DNA from: Acanthaster planci
Lineage: Eukaryota; Echinodermata; Asteroidea; Valvatida; Acanthasteridae
NCBI RefSeq assembly: GCF_001949145.1
Contig: NW_019091676.1
Span: forward strand, 50,978 to 114,977
Direction of reading: 5' to 3'
DNA: 64,000 nt
Shown here: positions 26,245-39,100 of the stretch, piece after piece
Position numbering within the stretch: the first letter of the stretch is position 1
How the letters are laid out: each line of letters opens with the position of its first letter
Notes under the pieces: model-generated
Database searches by the model: none
What the model was told of the DNA's origin: nothing
What the model saw: the letters and a program-made list of their open reading frames with translations, nothing else
Program-made: the position numbers and the translations under genes

Positions 26245-29042
26245 TGAACGTCCTGTAAGCATACCTTCTCCTTAGATGGTCACACAGCGGGACTCGGAAT
26301 CCTCCTGTCAACTCTGTATAGAAAAATATAAAACTTGGGGAAGAAATGGGGTTAGGGGGCGGCATGGTGGGTGGGATGGGCTTGGGTCGGGGAGGTGAGA
26401 GAGCAGGCACGATGCAGGAGTTTGGGTGTTCATTGTAACAACATGGAAAAATCACAAACCAAGTGTTTGTGCGTGTACAAATGTAGTAAGCCGTTGGAAT
26501 AGTAACTTATGTTCCGTTAATAGCAAGGGGATGAACTGATAACGATCATTTTATTGTTTTTTTTTTTCTTTTTTTGACCTGTTGGCTTTGAATATGGTAT
26601 GTAATGGTCTAATGGACGATATTTGTATTAAACATGTTTGAAAGAGAAACTTGTAGTTGAAGCATTGTCCGGTTTGCAGTCCAATTCGAGGGACCTCAGA
26701 GATTATGTGAGTAAACAGGGGAGTTGACCAAACTATTACGACTTTGAAGTAAGAATGCATAATCTTATTCAAAAATTGCCCCCAATTTAGACACTGTTCC
26801 GACTCACCCTTCCCTTTTTGTTTTGTTTTTCATTTTTGAAAATTTATGTTAAGTATTGAAAGTTTCTCAGATGAGTCATACAACAAATTTTTGCATTGCT
26901 TCTTAGCTATTTGTACATGTACATAGAATTCCATCCTTGGGCTCTGCCATCGATCAGCCAAGTTTGCCCCTTAGATACAATCAACATGCAGAAATTCTGA
27001 TCTCTTGTAAAGTTTCCTCTACTGTGCTCAGAGAATTGATCAATGAGCCGTAAACCCTCTGCTAAAGCCATTTCACTCGCCATGATCAGAGAAAATCCAT
27101 TCTCCTTGCTGCAGCGAGTCGGTCAAATATTACAGACGCATAGAACTCTGCATGCACAGTATGTACGTGTACATGTCCTGGGAAAACAGTTCAGACCATC
27201 TGTTGTTTTTTCAGCATCACGTTGGGTTTGTTGAAATGGCTGTGCTGCTGATTCATTTGCATCAGTTGGCAGCTGTTTCCACACTGGTCACTGCGTTGCC
27301 TGCAAAATATTTAGATGGGTGCGTTGAACAGACACATGCATGTACAATGTTGTTTCCCATCATTCGTGGTACTGGGAAGTAAACCTGTATGTACATATAC
27401 ATAAATACATTGTCATTGCACATGTACATAAAGGAAATAAGCAGTGAATAAAGCAGTGAATGGTGCCATGCACTGGTTTGCATGCCTGTACTGCTTGGAG
27501 GGTACCTGGCTGATTTGCAACTGAATAAGCACAAAAGTGAAGAGTCTTTGTTCCAGGACAGCTGTCAAGAAGTTCTTTAGATTTCTAGCATTACGGGCAT
27601 TGCTGTGCACTGTCTGCCGTAATATACAAGCAGTACGACAGCGGGTATAAAACTTGTCTTGCATCAGTTAAAGTTGAAAAACAGCAGCCTGGAATTCACG
27701 ATCCAGTCACTTTCCGCATGTAGCAATCGTAGCGATCCTTCATTTATAATTTACTTAAGTATTTGACTGCCAGGCTTTTTTTTTTCTAATTTAACAAAAA
27801 ATAGTAGTGTCATAGTGACGGTGTATTCAGTGCTCTGTAAACACAGTGGATACTTACTGAAAAGGAAAACAGAGTAAAAGACATTGCTTTATTAAGGTTC
27901 AGCGGTTAGTAATTTTACCCGGTACTTGAAATTGGATGCCAGCTGTAAATTGTTATCCTTTTAGTTACACTTGTATAATATGAACTGTTTTGAGGAGACT
28001 TCATTTGCCACTTTCATTTTATGTCAAAAATTAAGTGGAGTTTTTACAAGCACATGTGACCTCATGTACATTTCAGGGGCAGTTGGCACCTGTTCAATTT
28101 ATACACATTGTTCAAATGGGCAAATACAGAACGTGTGCTTGGCTTCAACCATGCAGTCAAAGGTTACAGAATTGTTCAACACAAAATAGTTAATATCTCT
28201 CTTTATTTGTTTGTATATATTGCAATACATAAACTATAAACACCAAGTGTAGTTGAAAATGTATTTTGCAGTAGCTTGTTTCGTGCCTTCTTGTTTTAAA
28301 TTTCTAATTCTTTTTTTCCCCCATATGTATAATAAATTTAAATAGGGAACTGCGCCTTGATTTTATTCTGTAGCTGGTAAAATGAACACACAGATGAAAG
28401 CAGGAGAGAATTTCTTTGAGTTGCGTTCTCCCGGTTACTTTTTTGTTTCCTTTTATTATTGGGAGATATTGAGAATGTCGGAAGTTTTTGAGAGGAAATC
28501 TTGTCGGCTGCTTTGCGAGAATTGTAGGGTACTTTTTACTCCATATTTTTTGAGTGGTTATGTAAAAAAGGAAAGGTAGGTAACAGTGTATATAGAGAAC
28601 ATTGTTGCGAGTTGGGACAAAGTGGGGAATTTTTCTAAATTTTCAAGACAACCATATTGCATTAATCATGTCTGTAATGTTCCGTAACTTTAGTCGGGTG
28701 GATTGCTAGTCCCTTCATTTTGTTTTGTTTAAAAGACTTGTTGATCAAAAACGTGTACGACAGTGAACTTGATTGAATCCCAAATATTTAATGAGCTTAA
28801 TTAGCAGGGGAGACACAGACCTTGTGAGTTGGTGATTCCTACATTGGCAGATGGATGTGCTTTTATACATACATTAGTGTTGAAATTTAAGTTCAAGGCT
28901 GCTAGGTGTAAACAGAAGGTCTTGTCAATTCATCTGTCTAGAGGCATAAAAAGAAAGCCATATGGAGAGCTTTGTTGGAATGCTAACTGTTAAGTTGGGC
29001 AAATAATTCTTGGTGTTATATTAGAAAAAATTTATTTATGTA

Positions 29043-29180
29043 CAGTTGGGGCAAAAAGTTGACATACGCCTGGTAGAGCAAATACAATTTTCCGCAAATT
29101 CTACAAAAATATTTCAAACAGCAAAAAATTGAGGAAAACTGTTTTTCTACCAAGTGCATGTAAACTTTTTGCCCCAACCG
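29043..29180. mobile_element. Tc1/mariner-like MITE
   Basis: The left terminus, cagttggggcaaaaagttga followed by cat (29043-29065), and the reverse complement of the right terminus (29158-29180) agree at 21 of 23 positions. The inner sequences continue to pair imperfectly (cctggtagagcaaa against ttggtagaaaaaca). The left end is preceded by TA, the Tc1/mariner target; the right flank is TG, a possible decayed TA. The TIR, CAGTTGgggcaaaAAGTTgACATACgC, resembles the Tc1-like terminus of fish elements (family knowledge). It is 138 bp long and non-coding. Confidence 0.8.
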
Positions 29181-30183
29181 TGCATGTATATTGTTACCAT
29201 GGGTGTGCGGACAAAATACCTGAGTGCACGTCCAATTAAGTCAGTCCACCTGCAAGTATTGAATGCACTGGATTAGCAGAAATGGAGAGGGATTACCATT
29301 GTTAGTGCTTATATAGTTGACTTTTGTCAATACATATTCCTTATCATTTGACATTGGGCGATGAACACGGTATTCTCCGTACAATGCTGAATGTTTTGTG
29401 TAGAAACTGAATGTACAGCAGTGGCTGCCACAGACGAAATCCCATTCAGTTTTGAATTCCTAACACTTTTGAGTTCTGGAGTACCACTTGGAAAGTCAAC
29501 ACGCAGAGATTTGCGTACTCGTAGATCACGGCATACTTTTGGTCGACATACCGAGTGTGAAATGTGGGGTTTTTGGGTGTCTGTGTGTACATGTAAAACA
29601 AGTGTTGTCGGCTGAATGTATGTGTACCCTGAAAGTTGACCTTTGGGGTAAGAATCTTGGCTGCAGATTTGTAGATATGGCTGGATTTGGACAGAATATG
29701 GCGATTTGGAAAAACAAAATAGATCAAGTGAATGGCCCAGTAAAGTATGTGCCACTGAACTTTCACCTTTGACCCAGCAGATGCATGTTACATGTTTACT
29801 TATTGTGATTAATTGCTTTGTTGAGGTTAACATTTATTTTTGGAAAAAGTAACAGATGACCTCAACTTGTGGCTGTGATACAAATGAATATTTATGTCAT
29901 GAAATGAGTTGCAAGTTAACCTACAGCATGATCATTGCGTGTCTGTTTGGTGTTGAAGGTTCCTGGTGTACACAGAAATTGCAGTGTCAAGCTGGAGAGT
30001 TCTTGTTCATTTGTGTTTATAAAAGAAGGCAAGATTCTCCAGGTACCAGACCTATTTACAACACCAGAATATTCCATTGTATATACATTTCCCAAGTATG
30101 TATTGGAGTTAAGGTTTTTTCCCCCTGTCCTTTCTCTGTCTATATCATTGGAACTCTTTGTAAATCTAATCCTTTAATGAACG

Positions 30184-30189
30184 AATAAA
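30184..30189 (+). terminator. Candidate distal GOLPH3 poly(A) signal
   Basis: AATAAA on the plus strand, the last such signal before the minus-strand PDZD2 3' end. Other candidates exist upstream at 27447 and 28331. Confidence 0.35.
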
Positions 30190-30205
30190 GATTTAAGCTA
30201 TGAGC

Positions 30206-31219
30206 AAGAGCACTCGTGGTGGTCTAATTGTGTGGTGTTTGAGAGTAGTGGAGCCGTGGTGCGACGTTTGAGGATATGTTAGAGTGGTGATGTTTTTAAG
30301 GTTGGTTTAGACAGGTTAAGGTGCAAGAACGAACTGGAGTGTTGTTAGGGTGGCAAGGCAAGATGAAAAATCAAAAGGAAACAAGCACTAAATTAATTCC
30401 AAACTTCAAAAAAGTGACATATTTTGGATAACCGAGAAAACAAATGTTTCAGTATTTAATATTGAAAAAATAGCTACGAATACATACATATATCTCTTTA
30501 CCTACAAAAGTTTACTAGCCCACAACAGCATAATATAGTTATATTTTATACTCTGGAACAAACATGGAAGACGCGATGCCAAGGTCTTGGATTTCCACAC
30601 ACCTAACAACTGAAGTGCTCCAGCTTCAATGAAAACTACAAATGCAATTGAACTGTGATATTTTACAAGGCATTTGTAGCATACAAGGCAATTCAGGGTT
30701 ATTTCAGCCTAGAAAAAGGTGGGATGACGGGTGAAAAAAGCTGTTCCACCACCCGAGAATTTCCTACAAGACAAACATCCACAAGACATACTGAACTTTA
30801 TACCTATGAAAAGCTCTCTTCCTGAATACCGCAATTCTTGAGGTGCTTGACTTGGTCTACAAAGACTTATGAATAATGTTAAAACAATTTCAAATAATGT
30901 CAGTAAAAACTGTTAGTTTCCAAGGTTTCATCCCATGAGATAAATGAGAGTGTGCCCCACTATTCTTGTTAAGTTCCTCCAAAAATAAGACTTACTTTTT
31001 CTTTGATCTGCACCAACAAATCTGGAGATTTCCTGCAGCAAATACCCAAACTCTCCAAGCTTTTAAAAGTGTTACATAAGGCCCTATTTGTTTAGTAACT
31101 AAAATATCTGATATTTTTAACTGTTTCCCAATGTAACGGTTTCAACTACTTGGCAGGGCTTTTTGCTTCGGGAACATGGAGCTTGTATTGCACATTTGGG
31201 CTTTTTACATAAAAATAAC
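30206..31219. other. Convergent intergenic interval
   Basis: About 1 kb of AT-rich sequence between the last plausible GOLPH3 poly(A) signal and the last plausible PDZD2 signal. I see no gene or repeat in it. Confidence 0.5.
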
Positions 31220-32845
31220 TTTATTTACATAATATACAACAAATATATGAAAAACATGTTTTGAATTCAGAAACTGGAAATAAACTAAAAGATTTATACA
31301 CAGGAAAGTGACTCCAGTAAAAGATAAAACCTTCTGTTAATCAAACAAACAACAGAAAATACACAGGAATAAAAGTGGATCTCTGATGAATGATGGGAAT
31401 TATGAAATGCTTCTTGCATTTGTCATAAATACAAATGCAGGTGAAATCCACAAACTTAAGCCCAAATTGTGATTTATATGTATCTCAAGTCTTCGTGTTT
31501 GACTCCTCTTCCAACATGCATACCAAGGCCACTTTCATAAAGCAAAATAAATTTCCTTCAAAGTACCCAAAAATGGATTTTTTTTAGTGGGTCAGTAAAT
31601 CACTTTCAATGATGGTTTTTATTTCCATAATAAAAATACACTGAACATTGGAATACACTGCATATATACATGTAAATTTATTTTTAAAAATTTAAATCAA
31701 ACAGAAATAAAGGCAGCATTTATTGCTTGATTTTTGTCACCAAAGACAGAACTCAAAATGACAGAATTACATCCAAAGCTTTATTTTTCAATATTAAGCA
31801 ACAAGAATTTTCCAGTCATTGAACAAGAGGTGGGCTTACACCAACAGTCCATCGTGAAGAATTTGGAATATTACACAAAAGCTTAACAAGCAAGCAATTC
31901 ACTGTACATTTCCCTGGCACAATGCCAAATTTCAGCACCAGCATCTCCAAGCATTAGCTACAGAGGGGGCTATATCCTTGTTGCCGGTGAAGTGGCTTAA
32001 TGCTATCACAAGGCCAATGTCTACATCGGAAGTGGGTAAATTTCAAAAGTTTGGCATGTCTGGCCTGCAGTGTTTGGCAGGGGAATATGTAAATAAGGAC
32101 AAACTCTCCCCCCCCCTCAGTTGCAAACAACTGAAACACATCAGTGCAGCGATTTCCATTCTGTCCAGACAATGAGTCACACGCAGGAACCACTCGGAAT
32201 ACAGCTCTCAACATATTCGACAACTTTGTCACGGAACAGAACAAATTTGGCATCAAGTACCATCCACCACGAGTCCCACAATTATGCTGGGCGTCACAGT
32301 GAAGCGTTACTTTCCAGAGGCAGAAGGGAAGGATGTGAATACAAACACCTTTCTGGGGAAGAGGGGGGGGGGGCGTGCAACCCTGCTAAAGTTTCTGTAA
32401 AAAAAGTGCTGGAAAATTTCCAGGAACAGGTTTTTCCAATGAGCGAGGAGTATTCAGAATGGATACAGTTTGATTCTTTAACCATCACTGTATCCGCACT
32501 TCGGTGTATGGAAATAGGACTGTCTTCCCCATCCATGTCAAGATGAGACTCGTATCGGTTTCGGTTTTTGTACGCAGTATCTTGGCTGCAGGAATTGAGT
32601 CATGAATTCAATGCCCTGAGTCTTGAGCTGAGAAACGCCGGCTCAGTGCAACTCCAATCTCTTTTCTTTTCTGTACAGAAACGTCAACCTGTCTACTACA
32701 ATGACATGGTTAGGAACACTTTCATTTGGCTTTTCTTAAAGGTAGATGTAGAGAATCTATAGTGGAGCTTGAGGAGATGGCACTGAAGATGAAAGCAGAG
32801 CAAGATTTGGAATAGGGTTTACAGATGTCACTTGTTTTGTATCAG
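31220..32845 (-). other. Putative PDZD2 3' UTR
   Basis: The sequence downstream of the PDZD2 stop codon on the minus strand is non-coding. Minus-strand AATAAA signals lie at 31220-31225 and 31780-31785, which would give a 3' UTR of about 1.1 to 1.6 kb. Confidence 0.45.
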
Positions 32846-33147
32846 CTACTCCACTTTCTCGGCAGGCCTGATCTTCATTTTCACGATCCCAACCGGCAGG
32901 GACTTCAGGAAGGTCCAGGCGTCAAAGTGGGTCATAGCGGCCAGCTTGCGGCCATTGACCTCCAGGATCTCGTCGCCTACGTGCAGTTGGCCGCCGCGGT
33001 ATGCCACGCCGCCCGTGAAGATCTTCTTGACAGTGATGGGCAGGTCGCCCTTCGGGGAGCTCTTGCCACCTTCCACGCTGAAGCCAAGCCCTGCAGGACC
33101 CTTGGCCATCTCAATGTCGGTCACCTCTGAGCCTACAGTTTCCTCCT
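32846..33147 (-). CDS. PDZD2: PDZD2 last exon: C-terminal PDZ f
   Basis: Encodes EEETVGSEV, then a full PDZ domain with a canonical carboxylate-binding loop ([10 protein letters not shown]), [10 protein letters not shown] and, at the start of helix alpha-B, His (THFDAWTFL), which predicts class I ligands. It ends PAEKVE-stop. In mammals this domain is half of the secreted sPDZD2 fragment, and the pro-IL-16 C-terminus is its relative. Confidence 0.92.
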
Positions 33148-36100
33148 CTGTTGGATGAGACAAAGGACGCATAACTGAAGGGGTTGTCCTCAAGAGTTAT
33201 AAAAACTATGTGATTGTGTGTTACAGTGCTATGGTGCGGACAGTCAGTACTTCAAGGGAAGAATACAGAATTAGACAGGAAATAACTAAAGCTTTCGCTT
33301 AAGGTTTTGTCAAAAGTTATTGTGGTTTTGTGAGGTACACTGAGATAAAACCTAGAGTTACCCTTGACTTAATTTTGCATTCTTCCCTAACATATGAGGA
33401 TCTTGTGTTTGTGACAGTGCTGTGAGGTGTGGGTAATTTCTGTGACTGTTGAAATGCAGTGGAAAATTTTGAAGAATCTGTCTTCCACAAAAGTGTACCA
33501 AGTTGTCCTGATTTTATCCCGGCTTTCTGAAGTTACAGTCTATGTCTGTACGTGTTTTTCAATATCTCAAAACACAGCAGAGAATGAGAGCAAATGATAA
33601 TTAAAAAAAACAATCAAGATATCATTTCAGGCCACGCTACCCTCTTCCAGAGCCTGGTTCCGTGCCACTACCAGCACCACGTCCTGTCGTTTGCTCTTCA
33701 GTATCTCCAGTAGCTCGGAGTGGGTGGCGTCCTTCAGGACGCGACCATTGACGGACAGCACGCGGTCCCCACGCTGGATACGCCCTGAACGATCAGCCAG
33801 CCCATTGGGTATCACCCGATGCACCTGCAGATTAGGGTCAAACACAACTGATTTGGTACTGCTGAACAATTCCTATGGGAGCCGATTGTTGATAGAAAGT
33901 TGCACCATGGAGGTAAATACATACTATTACTGTGCCTAATGCATATTCATGATGGACAAATGAATTCTGGCTCATTTACCACCACTTTTTTTCTTAAAAA
34001 TTTCTCTGGCTTCGCTTCTGCCTGTTTTGTGTCTACACATACCTTCCCCGATTCTTACAGGAGGCAAAATCAATATGGTTGCTGAGTACAGAAGTTTGCT
34101 AAATACATTAAATCTTATGCCTGCTAGAATCAGGATACCGGTCAAAATGCCCTCAAGAGCATATTGCTTGTGGCTGGTTCGCAGCTCTTTTTTGGCTCAT
34201 CTAATAACGTTTCGAGGCGAGATCTCTGAAAAAGGGACCAAAGTCAAATAAATGTGGGTGGGGGTTTGAACAGCGTACCATGATCTCTTTCTTCTCCTGG
34301 TCGATGCCGCCAGACACAGTCAGCCCCAGTCCTTGGGTCTCGTGCTCCTTGTGCAAGATGACCACCGACACGTCACTGTCTACCATGTCGTCCAGGGACT
34401 CGTTGGCATCTTCGATCAGCCTCTCCAGCTCGCTGGTGGACAGGAGGACAGTGGAGTTAGAGCTCTCTGACCAGGAACGCTCCAGGATACCTCGAGGATC
34501 CCGTTCTGAGGAAAACATAGGATAGGTCAAATAGAAGACAAACATTTACAAGCAGAAGAGTTGTTGACAAGTCTTTTATTTTTAGCTTACCAAGCATAGA
34601 CTTCTTGGGACACCAGAATTAGAAGCCATTACTGCCGTGGAAACATGCTCACGCGCAGATGGTGTGCGAATGCTAAATACATCCCCCACCAATACAGTAA
34701 TGCAACTTCATAGAATGTCCATGGCAGGAACTACAAGTAGCCAGAAATTTTTGTGGCTGTGTATTTGGAGTTTAATTGGATCATGTGTACAGCTGAGGTT
34801 CTACTTTGTGGAGCAAAGACCAGGTTCCAATCTTTCAGTTTTGGATTCCTCTTTTACACCTTTGCCCTTGTAACTCACCAGCAGAGAAATTTCTCTTGGC
34901 TCTTGCACTGATATGCTTCCTCATGACAACATTTGTGGAGTCCGGTTCATCTCCGTCCGTGCTCAGTTTAGGGAACACTGCTTTGCCTGGGCTGAGGCTT
35001 CCATCTGAGTATGGGCTGTAAGGGGGCCCTGGGCTGACTGGTGTCGAGGTCTTGCTTCCGGAAAAGACATCGGGCTCATCGCTGTATAGTTTCCCACGAC
35101 CTTGGCTGAGCTTGACAGATTCCAGATCATCGTCAGAGTGGGCACCCTCCATGGTTACGGCCTGAGCAAGTTCTGTGGCCAAGTCAGCGATGTCCTCATC
35201 TGAGTTGTCTGAAGCAAACGAGGTCTCTTCGGGTTTCTTCCGAGCAACAACGAGTGTGACACTAGAGGGGGCTGTCTCCAGGAGGTTCATCGCCTGCCCA
35301 TGGGTGATGCCCACCATGCAGTTGCCGTTGACATCCAGCAGCTGGTCCCCTGCTCGCAGCCGGCTGCTGCGGTGGCTGGCTGAGCCTGGTGCGATGGCCT
35401 GGATGTAGACACAGCTCTTGGGTGTGTCCGACCCACCCTCGATGCTGAGGCCCAGTTTTTCACCAGGATTCCTCACAATCTGGAGGGTAAACAAAAAAGG
35501 AACAACAACAAAAACTTGATTTCCAAAATTCGGAAAGTAAAGAAAAGTGCCTGTAGCTTTCGTTATGTTGTTGAATTCACTGTGCATACACCCACTTGGG
35601 TATGTATGGGGACTTCGGTTCAATCACGATGAGTAGAAATGAACAATGTTCACTCAAGTTCATTAGCAATCTTTTCAAGAGGGTGATGGGTGACACATCA
35701 TTCAATCATTGTTGATCGACACAGCTCATTATCAGGCCTTATTATTACATGCTGAAAACCAACAAATCTTGGTCAGTAAGTTGATATCATGTGAATATAT
35801 TGTGCACAGCACATCACGGCAGAAAGTATGAGCAAAGCAAAGAACGATATATCAGCCTATGCTTCATGTATGCTGCCCATGAACAGTACTCAGCCGGTGT
35901 CGGTTACACATTCACATTTGCTAGGGGATATACTTCCTGTAGAGTAGATTTTCTGCCGAATATTTTCAGCAGACTGTAAATGTTATTCGATCCCCTCCAA
36001 TGTTCGGCTTAACAATGCCGTACGTTTACAGTAAAAATACTGAGGCACATTTCGGCAAATAGGTGCTCTCTTTTTCTCCCCTCGTCGGCATGAGGCAAGC

Positions 36101-39100
36101 TTGTTCAATTCATGTTTTTTTGGGGGGGGTGTGTGCGTCAAATCCAAACTTCTCTCGCAAGATGCCGCGCCTCAATCAGCAAAAAGTTAGGTATAAGAGG
36201 TGCACTCGTACTAAGTGGAAAGAAATGAGTACATTCTGGAAAGGCTGTTGTTCACTTGGTAATTACGGCGAGGTCACCCTTAAAGTGGTATCCACTCCAA
36301 AAACCATCAAGTTAGACTTTGATCTTCATTTTCGACCTGCTGTTTTCTCTGCTAAGCAGTTGCCATTTTAGTTTCCCAAACTGGCCTTTTGTTGTACTTA
36401 TCCTTTTAGTGTCAACAGAAATCACCTTTTGATATTCTAATGACGCTGTGCTTGGTAAATGTTCAACTTGGCCTCTTGGCCCAAAGGAGGAAAAAATTTA
36501 GTATACGGTGCCTTTGGTTCACATTGTAACAAATCCATTAATCGCTGCTTTCAGTCAGGGTCACACATTCACAGAGTCCGTACTCATACATGGAATGAAC
36601 ATGATGAAATACTCAAGATAACACTCTGCACGATGGTTCTCTGTTCTACTAAACAAATCCAGAGGCTGAGTTCCTTTATCTGTGCCATTAGAAAATACTG
36701 GGCTCAAATTAAAAGTCAGTTCAAGTGAAATCTCTAAACTGTGACCCAATCCAACAAATGGAGTCCCAAGCATTAATTTCCAAAGCAATGGAGCATCACA
36801 GGTCTTGAACAAATCCAGCACTTCAGTTTTTAGCCAAAGTGATGTCCTATTTAATCAAGATGACCAAATGAGCAATGCAATAAAAAGAATGTCTTCATAA
36901 TTCAACCAACATCCTCCTCAAAAAAGGTTCTGAAGGCTCATTTTGAGAGATTTCTGGCCACAACTTGAGTGTGACATCACCCCCCAAAAACACAGCAACT
37001 GGTGGTAGCATAGAATTTTCAGTTTCTTTGAAATTGCTTCTCAGGCGAAACGCATACAGTCACTCACAATGTCAGCGTTAGCCACAAGGGCAAAATTATT
37101 TTCGCTCTGACATGTGATCACTATTTTGACATTCAAAATCATATTAGTGCTGGTAACACATTTCCATAGATACAACCCTATCAAAAGTAAAACCCTGTGC
37201 AGACGATCAACCAGTAACAAGACCAAACATGTGGCTCCAATTCCTTTTCAGATATTCAGTCAAAATCCTACTAAATCTAGTCAAACAAGCCCATTGCTCT
37301 GAAAGCCAAATCACAATTTTGTTTTTTTTAATTGCATTCTCGAGTATGGCCACGTGCACTTCATTATGAGCAAAGATAGATGCTCCAGATTATTAAAATA
37401 ACCAATGGCATTGGAATGCCCCCCGGGAGAGGCACTCCAGTAATTAAACAGGGATAAGGGAAACTGCTGGCGCTCAAATTAAAATCACAGACGAAGAATG
37501 ATGAGGACAGATATGCAGCTTGGCATATGTGCAGGAACTCACGGAATTTTCTACACAGGGGCATTGCTTCTTTTCCAATTGCTGGCTGCAGAACAGCAGG
37601 TCAGTTGAGAGAGCACAAGATTCACACAGAAATGATGCATGACTTTCTATAGTTTTGTTTTGCAAAGATGTCAAGATTATTGTAAAAGAAATTTGAAATG
37701 GTATTCAAACAGCATGAATTGCGGAGACTTATCCAGGTACATGCACAACCTGTATTTCAAACAGGGCACCTCCTTCAATCACTCCTCTGGTGTTAACCTT
37801 GCAGAAAAATGCACAGAGCCTTTAACTAACTTGTAACTTTAATATACTGTACACTCCTTTGAAAGATGCGCAACAGGGATGCATGTACACTTAAAATTCT
37901 GATTTAAAACCCTTTTCACTCGAAGCAGTGCAGCTTTAAAATCTGGATCTACATTCTCTTTCTTCTTCTTGTCTCTCCCTCTGAATGCACACAACAGACA
38001 TGTGCTGTTACATAACAAGTAACAGATTAAACGGCTGAGCTGCTTTCAAAGAAACATATTCCGGTTTAATCTACTCGGTGCTTTTAGTCAGTACTGGCCA
38101 GTATCAGTGTGCATTGTGTCCCATCGATTTGTGAGACTGGTGACAGAGATTTGAGAAGCTATCAAAGCAGGCCAGGGTGCTTAGACATGTAAGAGCAGAT
38201 CTCCATTGAAGGTGCATGGTACTCTGCTAACAATTTGGTTTTCTGTCAGTGGGCAAATTCAGGGTGTATATATTTTTCCATGAGAGTAGGATTTTAAAGA
38301 AATTGTTCATCAAATTTATTGGTAGGAACTGCAATATCTAAATGGATTTCCAAAAAAACTCACGAGGAAATCAATGGCCAGATGGATCTCAGTCCCTGTT
38401 GAGTTGAAACTATGCAGTCTATGATATTACCAGCTGTGGAAATGTCAGTGTTTTTGTCAATGCAACCAACTGTGAGTCACTTCCATAAAATTTGCTTCCA
38501 AAATTGGTTTTGGGCCTACCGTCCATAAAACGCATATTGTACGCAGGGAAATGAAAGTCCAGGATGTGAGTCTCCTCATGTAAGAAAATAACACTCTCAG
38601 CTTTGTCCACTTGTACTTTGTAACTTCAGTGACCACCGGCATGACAAACATCACTCATCTTTGGCAGAAAATTGCACCAATGACAACGTGAATATTTCTA
38701 GCATGATCACAATGCAATTCAAATAACGATGTCTCTAAAACTGAAAGTATATGATCCAATTCAGCAGAAACTGCATCAGAAGTTGCCACAGGGCCTTGTT
38801 GAGAATTAACAAACCTTTTGAAATCGTTCACAGTGGAAATTAGTAAGAGCTACCAATGCTTGCAAAGCGTCAGTATATATATCCAGATACAGGATGTCAA
38901 ACTCTATAATGCGGCAAAATGAAAAACAGAGCATATACTTGCAATGTTCAGAACAACAAAACAGAAAAATTCTCACTGACTCATAAGGAACATGGCCGAC
39001 GATGACTGACGAACACATTAAAATTAGAGATGGGACTAGATTACTTTGGCAGCCTTCGAATACTGAGCTGCAGCTGGTTGACTTACCGACTTCAGACATG

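Larger units (their letters stand above)
26245..30205 (+). other. Putative GOLPH3 3' UTR and downstream region
   Basis: About 4 kb with no coding signature follows the GOLPH3 stop. AATAAA signals lie at 27447-27452, 28331-28336 and 30184-30189, so transcripts could end at any of these. A Tc1-like MITE sits at 29043-29180. Without transcripts the real 3' end is open. The short open frames at 26.9-30.2 kb have no recognisable family. Confidence 0.5.
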
